Positions 35,130-46,108 of a stretch of 64,000 bases of DNA are shown here, in pieces. This DNA comes from Atherinomorus stipes (lineage: Eukaryota; Chordata; Actinopteri; Atheriniformes; Atherinidae): assembly GCA_023101725.1 (NCBI GenBank), contig JALJCO010000063.1, positions 95,549 to 159,548 on the forward strand, in the 5' to 3' direction. A program made the translations under genes and the position numbers. Every line of letters begins with the position of its first letter. Position 1 is the first letter of the stretch. Below the pieces are notes generated by a model that ran no database searches, had not been told where the DNA came from, and worked only from the letters and a program-made list of their open reading frames with translations.

Positions 35130-35699
35130 TCATTCTACGTAGTTCCATCATTCTACGTAGTTCTATCATTCTACGTAGTTCTATCATTCTACGTAGTTCC
35201 ATCATTCTACGTAGTTCTATCATTCTACGTAGTTCTATCATTCTACGTAGTTCCATCATTCTACGTAGTTCTATCATTCTACGTAGTTCTATCATTCTAC
35301 GTAGTTCCATCATTCTACGTAGTTCTATCATTCTACGTAGTTCTATCATTCTACGTAGTTCCATCATTCTACGTAGTTCTATCATTCTACGTAGTTCTAT
35401 CATTCTACGTAGTTCCATCATTCTACATAGTTCTATCATTCTACGTAGTTCTATCATTCTACGTAGTTCTATCATTCTACGTAGTTCCATCATTCTACAT
35501 AGTTCTATCATTCTACGTAGTTCCATCATTCTATGTAGTTCTATCATTCTACATAGTTCTATCATTCTACGTAGTTCTATCATTCTACGTAGTTCTATCA
35601 TTCTACGTAGTTCCATCATTCTACGTAGTTCCATCATTCTACGTAGTTCCATCATTCTATGTAGTTCTATCATTCTACGTAGTTCTATCATTCTACGTA
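35130..35699. repeat. 18-bp minisatellite with 54-bp higher-order repeat
   Basis: About 31 units of TTCTATCATTCTACGTAG. Units with TTCC and TTCT alternate C,T,T over at least five cycles from 35143, giving a 54-bp higher-order unit, and then become irregular. Each unit carries the palindrome CTACGTAG or a CATAG variant. Confidence 0.96.
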
Positions 35700-36327
35700 A
35701 TTTAATTGCTCCAATAAGAGCACACTATCAAGTAAACAGCGCCCTCCCTCTCTCTCTCTCCTAACGGTTTATGCACCGTCCGCTCCCCCCTCCCCTCCCT
35801 GTCTGATTCAGCTTCGTGTATGGAGCTAGTAGTAACTTCTGTGCAGTCAGGTCTGGTTTTTCAAACAAATGGATTTAAAAGCAAACTTGTGCAGTAACAC
35901 TGAGGGAGGGGGCCACAACCTTGTCATTACCTGTAAGTTTATTTATTTTCTAAATGCTGTCTTGTCTAATAAACGTAGCTCACTGTCTGAAGTGCCCATG
36001 TTGCTAGCAGTTAGCCTTTAGCAAACTCCGACCGCAGCTTGACCCAGATTCTCCAACTAAGGTCATAGCCAAATAAGGTGTAGCCAATCAAAATGAAGTC
36101 AACGTGGTCTCCGGGTAAAGGTCCATATCATCACCGGACCCAACTGTATTACTGAGGAAGTGAGGTCTGGCGTTTCAAAACAATACTCCGCTGTAAAAAA
36201 TGCAGTTTTTTTCTTTGGAGTATTTACATATGCAGTAATGCCAACAACATAAACTAGTTTTTAACTGTTATGTCATCACTCCTTTAAAGGTTGAATCTGG
36301 AACAGCGACATCACGCGTGTCCAGGCT
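35700..36327. other. Spacer, nothing recognised
   Basis: Contains a CTCTCTCT tract near 35745-35760. No exon or element is identified. Confidence 0.35.
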
Positions 36328-36971
36328 GGAGTTAACCTGATTTACATCATCTGGGTGCGTTCAACAAGTACACGCGGGGGCGTTCCCTTTCCTCACGCAC
36401 TCCATCTGAGTAAGGCGACAGTTATAGGTGATTTCGTCTGGTTAGAGAATAATAGGAGCCAATCACTAATCGCGGGTGGGACTTTTGAAGGATGGGCGGC
36501 GTTTTGGCCGGATGTGATGTAGAAGCACAGGCGACAGCAGTGTAGTCAGTCAGTTATTTCAGACAACAACAATCATGGCGGCTTGCCGTAGGAATCAGAG
36601 CGACGAAATTGATTTGGCTATCCTTCAAATATGCGCTGGCTGTTGCATATGTTGCCTTTTATCCGGAGGTTTTCTTTGCACATTCGACAAAAGTCGTTCA
36701 CAGACTGTACACCGCTCGTACTAGCTGTCGCCGCCGCCGCCATGTTGTTTGACTGAAGCTTTTTGAGCTTGATAACATGTTTTGATAACTCGATCCTCTA
36801 TGCGTGGTGGCTCTGGTGTCGCTCTGAGTTGCGTCACGGGTTGCGTCATTCGGTTCAACGTGAGTGGCTGAAGTAGCGTGTGAGTCAAGATGACGGACAG
36901 ATCTTCTATCCAATCACATGCAAGAGTTTTAGAAAAAAAAGACTAATTTGAAATGACATCGGGTTAACTCC
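36328..36971. mobile_element. Possible small element bounded by a 13-bp inverted repeat
   Basis: GGAGTTAACCTGA at 36328-36340 and its inverse (one mismatch) at 36959-36971 bracket 644 bp of CpG-rich sequence. Inside, at 36575-36724 (+), is a 49-codon frame starting MAACRRNQSDEIDLAI with a Cys-rich middle, which I do not recognise. The evidence for mobility is weak. Confidence 0.25.
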
Positions 36972-37016
36972 CTCCCCAGATGGTATTGCAAATACCAGGT
37001 GGCGGGAGTCAGGTTA

Positions 37017-37049
37017 GGCTGGAGTTGCAACGACAGAACAACTCCAGCC
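37017..37049. repeat. Short perfect inverted repeat
   Basis: GGCTGGAGTTG and CAACTCCAGCC form an 11-bp stem with an 11-base loop. Confidence 0.75.
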
Positions 37050-37289
37050 TGGTTACCAGGTTACCGCCAGCAGCTGCAGCATGTCCAACACTGCAGAGGA
37101 GTTTATAACTGACAGCTAACGTTAGCCACGTTAGCAAGCAAGCTAGCTTACCGATCCAGGAGGAAAGTCGCCATTTCTGTGTTTTGATGGAGTGGAAAAC
37201 GTTTATGTCCGTTTGGTGCAGCTTCACCTGCAGTTGTTGCTCTTCTCAGAAACAGATAACATCTCCGGCTCTAGGGCAGCTGCTGGACT

Positions 37290-37395
37290 CGCCGTCTCCA
37301 CCGTCTCTGCCGTCTCTGCCGTCTCCGCCGTTTCCACCGTTTCCACCGTCTCCACCGTCTCCACTGTCTCCACCGTCTCCACCGTCTCCCTGTTC
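37290..37395. repeat. 9-bp minisatellite CCGTCTCCA/CCGTCTCTG
   Basis: About ten to twelve copies of a pyrimidine-rich 9-mer. Open frames on both strands through it are repeat artefacts. Confidence 0.9.
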
Positions 37396-37959
37396 CAGCA
37401 TCCAGCATGCTGCTGCCACACAGATCGTATCTGAACCTGCAGTGGCGGCATGTAGATGTAAACATAACACCAGTGTCAAACCCATTCAAATGGATTTTAT
37501 ATTTATTTTCAGGCCAAATAAAATGTTTTTGAGAAATGCTGTACTTTTATTCTGCACCCCTCCAAACAATTTATGGAGTTTTTCTTTTTCTTTAAATAAA
37601 ATATAGCTTTTAATAAAAATGTTCCATATTCAGCCTTTATTAGTTTGGTTCAATAACTAAAAGTTAAACTGAAATTTAACTCATTTTTATGTAGTCAATG
37701 CAAATTGAAATGTTCTATTTGGACCAACTTAAATATGTTCCATGCTGTGATTTTGAACGAGTACTTTGCAGCATTATTCTTTTGCTCTTAATGCAAATGT
37801 GCTCAGTGAAGGTTTGTACCAGAGTAAATCAGAGTCTGTGATAGACAGCAACACGATGTTTGATCGTAGGTTAAGTTGGTTCCATCTTGGACTACGTTTA
37901 CACTGCAGGCAAAAGTGACTTGAAACCGGTTTGGTCCAGATCTGGATGTCTGTTTACAT

Positions 37960-38450
37960 TACAGGTACATTACTTTCTTTCTGAAAAACATTTCTGTACC
38001 TTCATGGTCCATTTTTGTACCTTATCAAGCTGTATGAGTTAATAAAGTACAATTAAACCAATTAAAGATGATGAATAAAAGTCAATAAAATAGAGATTAT
38101 GACAACAATCAAAGATGCTAATAATAAATGAATAATTATTATAGAAATATTAGGCCAAACACATATATAATTATACATATAATTATTACTATGATTATTA
38201 TGAAAATCATTATATAATAACTATAATTATACTACTATTTAGAAGTACTGCTATTTATAGTTATTGTACAAGCTACACACATTTTTCAATGCTGCAGGTA
38301 CCCTTAGGGTTGAAATGGTACAAATGTGTACTTTATATTACTTTGGACCCTTTTTCATAGTATATAGGTACTTCTGGCCTCATAAAGACCAATATTGTAC
38401 TTTGGAGAGAACATTTGTAACAAATGTACCTAAATGTTCCTGCCTCATAC
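37960..38450. mobile_element. Remnant of an interspersed DNA element
   Basis: Repeated GGTAC/GTACC-containing blocks (TTTCTGTACC, TTTTGTACC, GGTACCCTTAGGGTTGAAAT, AAATGTACC) flank an AT-rich centre, as in decayed small fish elements. No clear ends were found. Confidence 0.35.
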
Positions 38451-38726
38451 CTCTGTTTTTGGATGTATCAGACGTTGAAACTGAAGCATTTTACCATTTT
38501 ATGGACGGTATGAACTGATTGTGAATCTGATGCAGCAACAAGTCTGTGAAAGTTGGAACAGGAGCAACAAAAGGCTGCAACAATAACAGGAAAACTACTG
38601 GTTAGTTAAAGGTTAGATAAATAATACAAGGACGACACGAACATGACAACTGTAGAACTCCAGTGTTGGTGTTCGTGCATGCATCTGCATGTGCATCTCA
38701 CATGCATCCTGCACCAATGCTAATGC

Positions 38727-40330
38727 ATATCAGGTGACTGTGGAGAACATTTGAGAACAATGAACTCATCGTCATGTTCCAGAAACCAGTCTGAGATGAT
38801 TCCTGCTTTCTGACATGGCGCGTTCTCCTGCTGGATGATGTCATCTTTATGACATGGCGCGTTCTCCTGCTGGATGATGTCATCTTTATGACATGGCGCG
38901 TTCTCCTGCTGGATGAGGTCATCTTTATGACATGGCGCGTTATCCTGCTGGATGATGTCATCTTTATGACATGGCGCGTTCTCCTGCTGGATGATGTCAT
39001 CTTTATGACATGGCGCGTCATCCTGCTGGATGATGTCATCTTTATGACATGGCGCGTTCTCCTGCTGGATGATGTCATCTTTATGACATGGCGCGTTCTC
39101 CTGCTGGATGATGTCATCTTTATGACATGACGCGTCATCCTGCTGGATGATGTCATCTTTATGACATGGCGCGTTCTCCTGCTGGATGATGTCATCTTTA
39201 TGACGTGGCGCGTTATCCTGCTGGATGATGTCATCTTTATGACATGGCGCGTTCTCCTGCTGGATGATGTCATCTTTCTGACATGGCGCGTTCTCCTGCT
39301 GGATGATGTCATCTTTATGACATGGCGCGTTATCCTGCTGGATGATGTCATCTTTATGACATGGCGCGTTCTCCTGCTGGATGATGTCATCTTTATGACA
39401 TGGCGCGTTCTCCTGCTGGATGATGTCATCTTTATGACATGGCACGTTCTCCTGCTGGATGATGTCATCTTTATGACATGGCGCGTTCTCCTGCTGGATG
39501 ATGTCATCTTTATGACATGGCGCATTCTCCTGCTGGATGATGTCATCTTTATGACATGGCGCATTCTCCTGCTGGATGATGTCATCTTTATGACATGGCG
39601 CGTTCTCCTGCTGGAAGCAGCATCAGAGGATGCTACACTGTGGTCATAAAGGGATGGACATGGTCAGCAACAATACTCAGGTAGGCTGTGGTGGTTAAAC
39701 CACCACGTTGGTACTAAGGGGCCCAAAGTGGGCCAAGAAAATCTCTCCCACACCATTACACCACCACCACCAAGCTGAACCATTGATACAAGGCAGGATG
39801 GATCCATGCTTTCATGTTGTTGACACCAAATTCTGAGGCTACATCTGAATTTGGAAGCAGAAATGGAGACTCATCAGACAAGGCAACATTTCTCCATCTT
39901 CTATTGTCCAATGTTGGTGAGTCTGTGTGAATTGTAGCCTCAGTTTCCTGTTCTTAGCTGACAGGAGCAGCACCCGGTGTGGTCTTCTGCTGCTGTAGCC
40001 CATCTGCTTCAAGGTTGGATGTGTTGTGCATTCAGAGATGCTCTTCTGCAGACTTCTGTCGGAACAAGTGCTTATTTGAGTTCCTGTTGTCTTTCTATCA
40101 GCTGGAACCAGTCTGGCCATTCTCCTCTGACCTCTGACCTCTGGCATCAACAAGGCATTTGCACCCACAGAACTGCTGCTCACTGGATATTTTCTCTTTT
40201 TGGGACCATTCTCTGTAAACCCTAGAGATGGTTGTGCAGGAAATCAGCAGTTTCTGAAATACTCAGACCAACAACCATGCCACGTTCAAAGTCACGTAAA
40301 TCACTGTTCTTCCTCATTATGATGCTGGTT
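38727..40330 (-). pseudogene. Tc1 transposase pseudogene with expanded catalytic-Asp segment (copy 3)
   Basis: On the minus strand one frame (40183-39839) contains GANALLMPEVRGQRRMARLV, SISECTTHPTLKQMGYSSRR and LSAKNRKLRLQFTQTHQHW, the linker and start of the catalytic domain of a fish Tc1 transposase. Further on, beyond the 39-bp array, the frame continues NAPCQKAGIISDWFLEHDDE and LKCSPQSPDMH, the region after the second catalytic Asp. The array unit encodes QQENAPCHKDDII, derived from the QQDNAPCHK block with the catalytic Asp; most units have Glu in place of Asp. Several frame breaks and the truncation make it inactive. Confidence 0.88.
38811..39615. repeat. 39-bp minisatellite, 20.6 copies, inside transposase coding sequence
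   Basis: Units start TGACATGGCGCGTTCTCCTG. The first (38811) and last (39591) starts are exactly 20 periods apart, so there is no net indel. Variation is concentrated in the TTCTCC/TTATCC/TCATCC segment. Three frames stay open because 39 is divisible by 3. Confidence 0.97.
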
Positions 40331-40469
40331 TGAACTGCAGCAGATCGTCTTCACCATGTCTACATGCTGAAATGCACCGAGTTGCTGCCATGTGATTGGC
40401 TGATTAGAAATTTACGTTAACGAGCAGTTGGACAGGTGTACCTAATAAAGTGGCCGGTGTGTGTAAAGT

Positions 40470-41100
40470 GGAGACGTTCCTCATGTTTACGTGGTGTTCA
40501 CGTTATCTGGTCGGCTGTTTTCATCTCCGACAGCTGAAGGTCGATACCGTCCTTGATGAGAAGCAGTAACACGTAGCAGGAGCAGCTAGCTTTTAGCCAC
40601 CCGAGCAAACGTCACCACACCGGCTTCTTTCCCGCGCACACAAACAACGTAGGAGTCCCGAAGATGACGCGAGCTCGGACACATCCGACACAGGTCACAC
40701 GGCTGTTTAGACTGCGAGCGCGTTAGAAAGATCAGAAACTGATCGGATCTGGACGTCCTCCTGATGTGGCCCTGCAGTTTGGCGCGTTCACGCTCGCAGG
40801 AAGATATGCGGTCTGTTGCAGGAGAGCAAAACGATCAGATGTGGGCCACTTTTAATAACGCGGCACATCTTAGACATCTCATATCGATGCGGTGCTGAGT
40901 TTGTCTCCTGTCCTTCACACTCATGGTGACACTTTAACGTCCAAACTGAACAGAACTTCTCAACAACTCTGAATGTGAACATAACAGAGGCAGTAAAGAT
41001 CATAACTCACATTCATAGGATAACAATCAGAAAAGGTTCAATTCCTGCTGAATTTGCTTTTCCCATGAGCCTTTGCGTTCCAGATACGTTGAGTTTTTAA
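40470..41100. other. CpG-containing spacer, nothing recognised
   Basis: No exon is recognised. GC content and CpG rise at 40600-40800. Confidence 0.35.
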
Positions 41101-41106
41101 AATAGC

Positions 41107-41131
41107 GCCCCCCCCCCCCCCCCCCCCCCCC
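41107..41131. repeat. Poly(C) run
   Basis: About 25 consecutive C. Confidence 0.95.
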
Positions 41132-41463
41132 ATTCTTCGTTGTTCTTCATGCACTCTGAAGCTGAAACAACTTAATAAATTTACTTTGAGTGAAAGTAAG
41201 AATTTATGTCAGATTGGAGAGAGAGAGAGTTTTAAGCTGATTTGACAAAAAAAAAAGAAAAGAAAAAGATTTAATCACCAAAACGAAATAATTAAGTTAA
41301 CAGATTACATTAAATGCATTTATTAATGTTTGCACACGAATAAAAACAGTCGCATTTTTTTAGAAACCATTTGCTATTATATTATATAACATAGTAGTAA
41401 TAATAATAATAATATTAATAGTAATAATATTTATTTATTTATTTATATTATATGCTATTATAT

Positions 41464-41660
41464 CATCAGTCATTTTCTGTACCGCGTATCCAGTTCAGGG
41501 TTGCTGGAGTCTATCCAGCTATTATCAGGTGAGAGGCAGGTTCACCTGGACAGGTAACCAGTCTGTCTCAGGACCAACACAGACAGACAGACACCCATTC
41601 ACACCGGAGAACCCGGAGAACCCACGCATACACGGAGATCATGCAAACTCCACATCGTTG
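41464..41660. mobile_element. Fragment of a common fish interspersed repeat
   Basis: TACCGCGTATCCAGTTCAGG, GGAGTCTATCCAGCTATTAT, an ACAGACAGACAGAC stretch, and GAGAACCCACGCATACACGG followed by ATGCAAACTCCACAT occur in this order, the order found in a repeat frequent in teleost genomes. I cannot assign its class with certainty. Confidence 0.55.
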
Positions 41661-42490
41661 ATCATTTTCCACAGGACCTCTGATGTGAACACTTCTGCTG
41701 CTTCCGCCATCACTGATCTGCTGAGCTGAAAGTTAAAGCTTCATCATCCTCATCTTCATCTTCATCATCCTCATCCTCCTCCCGCAGGATTTCTGACCTA
41801 TGGCCGTTTCTGGTGACGTTATGCAACACCAGCACCACTCCAGTCAGCGTGGCAATGTAGGCTGCATGACGTCATCATGACTCAGGCTCGTTTCTCTGAC
41901 GTTGCAGAGCGATAATGATGCAGTTTCACTGAGTCGCCTCAGAAATCACTCAGAAGTTCCCTGTCGGAACCAGAGATGGATAAAACACGCGCGCGCGCGC
42001 GCACATGCCCTTACCACCACAGCTGATGCCTAAACTGGTCCTAACCAACAGGAACCGGTAACAGAACTAAAACCAGATCTTCACCCTCACAAACGGAACT
42101 TCTGGAGCTTTTTGGGGAGGACCGGACAAAATGGTCCTAACGATGTAGCAAGTACCGGAACACACACACCTCAGACCCCCCCCCCCCCAATGCATAGACC
42201 CGTCAGGGGAGCTGGGCTCGCGCACGCGGCCGCTACTTCCACATCCCAGCAGGAGACGCGGACGAGGCCTCAGCAGCCTTCCAGGGTCCGGGTCTCTGCT
42301 GCCGGACCAGAAACCAGGACCTTTGCTGTGGTCCTGGTGGACCCGGTTTGTTTTCTGGGCCGGAGCAGGACCGGTTCTGATGCTCCACCATGACGTCACC
42401 AGCCTCTCTTCATCAGTTTTTCCAGGTTGGACAAAGTCCGCTCCGAGGTCAGGGACGCTGCTTTCTCCGCGTGCGCTCAATAAGCCATTT
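41661..42490. other. Intergenic, simple-repeat patches only
   Basis: Contains a CATCATCCTCATC-type patch (41740-41785), a (CG)n stretch at about 41987-42002 and a C run at 42177-42188. The open frames here resemble no known protein. Confidence 0.4.
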
Positions 42491-42835
42491 CCTTTGACTT
42501 CTTTTCCTTTTGTTTTAATTAATTTCTCTTTAATTCTTTTCTTTTTTAATTTTGTTTTATTTATTTTTATTTCATTTTACTTTATTCCTTTTTATTTTGT
42601 TTTATTTCTTTTCATTTTATTTATTTTATTTTAATTTACTTGATTTTTTATTGTATTCTATTTTATTTTACTTTATTTTACTTTATTTCTTTTTATTTTA
42701 TTCTATTTTATTTTATTTTACTTTATTTATTTTTCTTTTCTTTTACATTATTTCTTTTTTATTTTATTTTATTTTACTTTGCTTCTTTTTGCTTTGCTTT
42801 GTTTTGTTTTTTATTGTGTTTTATTTCATTTTCAG
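42490..42835. repeat. T-rich low-complexity tract (TTTTA/TTTTAT)
   Basis: Continuous pyrimidine-rich TTTTATTTTA-type sequence over about 340 bases. Phe/Leu/Tyr-rich frames across it are artefacts. Confidence 0.9.
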
Positions 42836-43000
42836 ATCATCCTTCGGTGATTCTTCTGTCAGAAAATATCCTGAGTAAAAATGATGATCATGTCTCTGCA
42901 ATGATGATGATGAGGAGGAGGTGGAAGGCTAAGAAATTCCCGGGATTTTGGTTATTTCTGAGGTGAAAGCTTGATTATCGCGGAGCCCCGCGTGCTGCAG

Positions 43001-43037
43001 GATTTCAGCTCCAGGTTTGAGTCCTGGAGCTGAAATC
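43001..43037. repeat. Perfect 15-bp inverted repeat (hairpin)
   Basis: GATTTCAGCTCCAGG, a 7-base loop, then the exact reverse complement. It lies about 1.5 kb beyond the eng2 stop. Confidence 0.85.
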
Positions 43038-43813
43038 TGGTCCCCGCTTCTTCATCATGAATCCTCATCACCTCCTCGCGCACCTGCAGCGTGCTCTGGT
43101 CTCCTGGGCGGACGGAGGACCAGGATCTGGTCCCGGTGAGACCTGCGGCTGCAACTTCAGTCTCCTTGTTTTGTTTGTTTTAACTATCAATAATTATTAA
43201 TAATCAATCAGACGTGGAGCCGGTTTACGTTCTGATCAATAACTTAATTAAATGATTAGAAATAAACAGAGCTCCGCGGCGCGCGCATTTTTACCATCAC
43301 ATCATTTCTGAAATGTTTTGTGTCGAACATAAAAACCCACAGATCAGACCTGCATTGTTGTTGTTGTTTTATTTACATCGTGATGAGTTATTTACAGGTT
43401 GTTTATAAAAGAGAAAGTAAACAATCTGATTTGGAACATAAAGCATCAACAGGCGCGTGAGCAGAACTTTAAGGCGGAGGCGGACACTGACTGCATCATA
43501 GGAGCGGTTCGGTTCCGACCCACATATCTGGACCCAGAATTGGCGCTGCATTTAAAGACAAGGTTACTGTAGGAAAAATAAGTTATGTAAACACTCGCAG
43601 CGCCTCGTTCCGTCTGGATCTGAGTGGGTTTATAAATAAGAGCATAAAGACGTGAAGGGCTCCGACTAGTTCCTGGATCAGGGCCTGCTGCGGTCCGGGA
43701 TGGCTGGAAGGACCGGAGCGCGCGCCGGAATCAGCCACGAAAATAAAAACAATTTCTGTTTTGTTGTTGTTGTTGTTTGTCTTTTTTTCATGTCACAAAT
43801 TCGTAGCTTTCAT

Positions 43814-43830
43814 CCGCGCGCGCGCGCGCT
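43814..43830. repeat. (CG)n tract
   Basis: About seven CG dinucleotides in a row; a possible Z-DNA-forming site. A similar tract lies at 41987-42002. Confidence 0.85.
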
Positions 43831-44140
43831 CACTGTTCAGAAATTGTTTATTTCCGAGACAGATTCCGCGACCTTCATCCCAAACACGCAGCGTGGAGTG
43901 CGCGTGTCACAGAGGGGCCAGCAGGCCTGCGTGCACGCGCGCGAGACCTCCGGACCAGCAGGAGTCCGGAAGCAGCCGGGAAAGTCCGAAAGTCCAAACT
44001 GGCTTCATGCGCAGCAGAAAATTATCTTTGGATGTCAGCTGTTCACGTTCACGCACACATTCACACGCACGCACACACTCAGCAGGCCGCAGCACAAACA
44101 CGCGCACCCTCCTGTCAGCTTTTGTTGGACTTCAAATTAT

Positions 44141-44182
44141 TAAAAAAAAAAAAAAAAAGAAGAAGAAGAAGAAGAAAGAAAA
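44141..44182. repeat. Poly(A) plus GAA-rich tract
   Basis: A run of about 16 A is followed by AGAAGAAG repeats. Confidence 0.9.
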
Positions 44183-44384
44183 TGTTATTTTTGTTTTCAG
44201 CCAATCACCGTCCTATTTTCATTTTGACTCTGACGTCACTTCCTCACCTGAGCTCGGCCTGTCAGGGAGCCCAGGTGTGTTAGACCATGCAGAAGCAGAA
44301 CCTGGGTCTGGACGGTGAACACCTGAACGCAGCGCCGAGTCTGGCCTGCAGTGGACGCCGTTAAAAAGCGGGCCGTGAATGCAC

Positions 44385-44391
<7 letters not shown>

Positions 44392-44431
<40 letters not shown>
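44392..44431. repeat. (CA)n microsatellite
   Basis: About 19 CA dinucleotides, 100 bases beyond the eng2 stop codon. Confidence 0.95.
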
Positions 44432-44435
<4 letters not shown>

Positions 44436-44531
44436 ATGTTCCGTGATAGTCTTGGTTGCCTGTTAAAGACAGACGCTGGTATTCTCGTGGCTGTATTGCA
44501 TGGCTCGGCCCGGTTCGGCCCGGTTCGGCTC

Positions 44532-44848
44532 TCAGTCGCTGTCCGACTTTCCGTCCCTGGACGCGGAGTGGTTGTACAGGCCCTGCGCCATCAGGTGCAG
44601 CGCCAGGGAGTTCTTGTTCCCAGCGGCCTTCTTGATCTTGGCCCGCTTGTTCTGGAACCAGATCTTGATCTGGGACTCGTTCAGGCCCAGGTCCCGGGCC
44701 AGGTCCTGCCGGCGCTGCTCCGTCAGGTAGCGGTTGCTCTGGAACTCCGTCTTCAGCCGCTGCAGCTGCTCCGCCGTGAAGGCCGTCCGGGGCCGCTTGT
44801 CCTCCTTACTGGGGGTCGCTGCTTTCTTTGGTTTGCGGGATCTGGGCC
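44532..44848 (-). CDS. eng2: Engrailed homeodomain protein, exon 2
   Basis: Engrailed proteins are nuclear homeodomain repressors that pattern the midbrain-hindbrain boundary. On the minus strand the exon opens after an acceptor (CCTCCCCAACCCCAG) and reads [20 protein letters not shown], the usual linker, then the homeodomain ([20 protein letters not shown], helix 3 [17 protein letters not shown] with Gln50 and Lys52), then the EH5 block [14 protein letters not shown], ending GKSDSD. The GKSD acidic end is of EN2 type; EN1 ends differently. Helix 2 reads QDLARDLGL where most vertebrate engrailed proteins have QSLAQEL[SG]L, so it is slightly divergent. All DNA-contact residues visible in helix 3 are kept. 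The split Gly codon joins exon 1 in frame. Confidence 0.97.
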
Positions 44849-46037
44849 CTGGGGTTGGGGAGGACACAGAACCGGGTCGGAGGGTTAGAACTCGGGTTCG
44901 CCTCACAGTTCAGAGACAGAGAGGGAAAATGTTGCGCGGATTTTCACATAAAAGAATAATAGATGGAAAAATATGCTTTTTATTCTGTTTTCTAACATCC
45001 ATCTGTATTTCTACTTTCTATAAAAGCGGATTTGTGGCTGAATGTGGAGAGAAAATGTCAGAAAATCCAACATTTACGCAGATTTAGTTTAATTTAATAA
45101 GTTAGGAGGAGAAACTGTCTAAAATATGTTCATGATCTTCATTTAATCAGAAACTTTACACCCTTAAACAAGGATGACGTCATGTGGTGATGGAATATCA
45201 GGATGAACGGAACCTCCGACACCGACTCGAACGGACTTTCACTGGTTCTGGGGGTGGAGGCTTGGTGGGGGTGGGGTTGCCTCGTTATGGAGGATGGTAG
45301 AGTAGGCGCCTCTTTCCCTCCCTGTTACCATGGGAACAACATTTTGAAATAGTAATTCCCAATAAAAGGGCAGGAGGCTGTTCGGCTGTGGTTAAACACG
45401 GTTCGGTTCTGATCCAACAGGGTTCGGGACGGAACCGGGCCCGAACGGCACAGAGGAACGCGACGGTTTCACCTGCACGAGGAGCTGCACGCGGCCACCG
45501 AACTGCGGCTTCACAATGGTCCTGAAAAACTTCACTCGTAAAACTGGATTCCTGAAGCGAGTCAGGAAGGAAGATCCGATCCGTTCTGCTCAGCCCCACC
45601 TGTGCGCGCGTGGGGGAAAAATAAAATCCAAATGTGTGTAGGCCAGTTTTACTCCCACCAAGTTCGTCAAATCTGTTTCTCTGTCATTTAATCAGCAGAC
45701 TTTAGACCGGGAAAAAAAGGAAATAATAATAGCCTAGTAATAATAATAATAATAAAAAAAGAAGAAGAAGAATTATAATAATAATAATAAGAATAGCCTA
45801 ATAATACTACATTTTTATGGTCCTTATGAAGGTTCAGGTTTTTTTTTTCTTCTGCTTTAATCAGCTGAATAACAGACGAACTTAATCTGAGACAAAAAAT
45901 GGAGAAAAACTGTTGTACAGAGAACATGTTTAATTGTTTCTGTGTTTCTAACAAGCCGAACTGGGCCGTTACGCAAATACAGACATACACAAATAAATGA
46001 ATAGATAAATGAATGAATAAATGAACGAATGAGTGAA

Positions 46038-46108
<71 letters not shown>

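Larger units (their letters stand above)
38727..40466 (-). mobile_element. Tc1-type DNA transposon, 3'-truncated (copy 3)
   Basis: The 5' end, on the minus strand, is at about 40466 with CCGGCCACTTTATTAGGTAC, a familiar end of one fish Tc1 family. Reading left it runs through the transposase coding region, in which a 39-bp unit has been expanded (38811-39615). It stops abruptly at about 38727 after the SPQSPDMH codons, so the C-terminal part and the other end are missing. Confidence 0.88.

Noticed and set aside
36575..36724. 49-codon gene MAACRRNQSDEIDLAI
   Set aside because: Short and unlike any family known to me; it lies between weak inverted repeats. Kept only as a note in the element entry.
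42552..42966. Phe/Leu/Tyr-rich membrane protein
   Set aside because: The frame is a translation of a TTTTA-type low-complexity tract.
43001..43037. microRNA precursor
   Set aside because: A 15-bp stem is too short for Drosha processing, and the pairing does not extend beyond it.
44379..44888. 169-codon frame on the plus strand over eng2 exon 2
   Set aside because: It is a shadow of the homeodomain exon plus a CA microsatellite.
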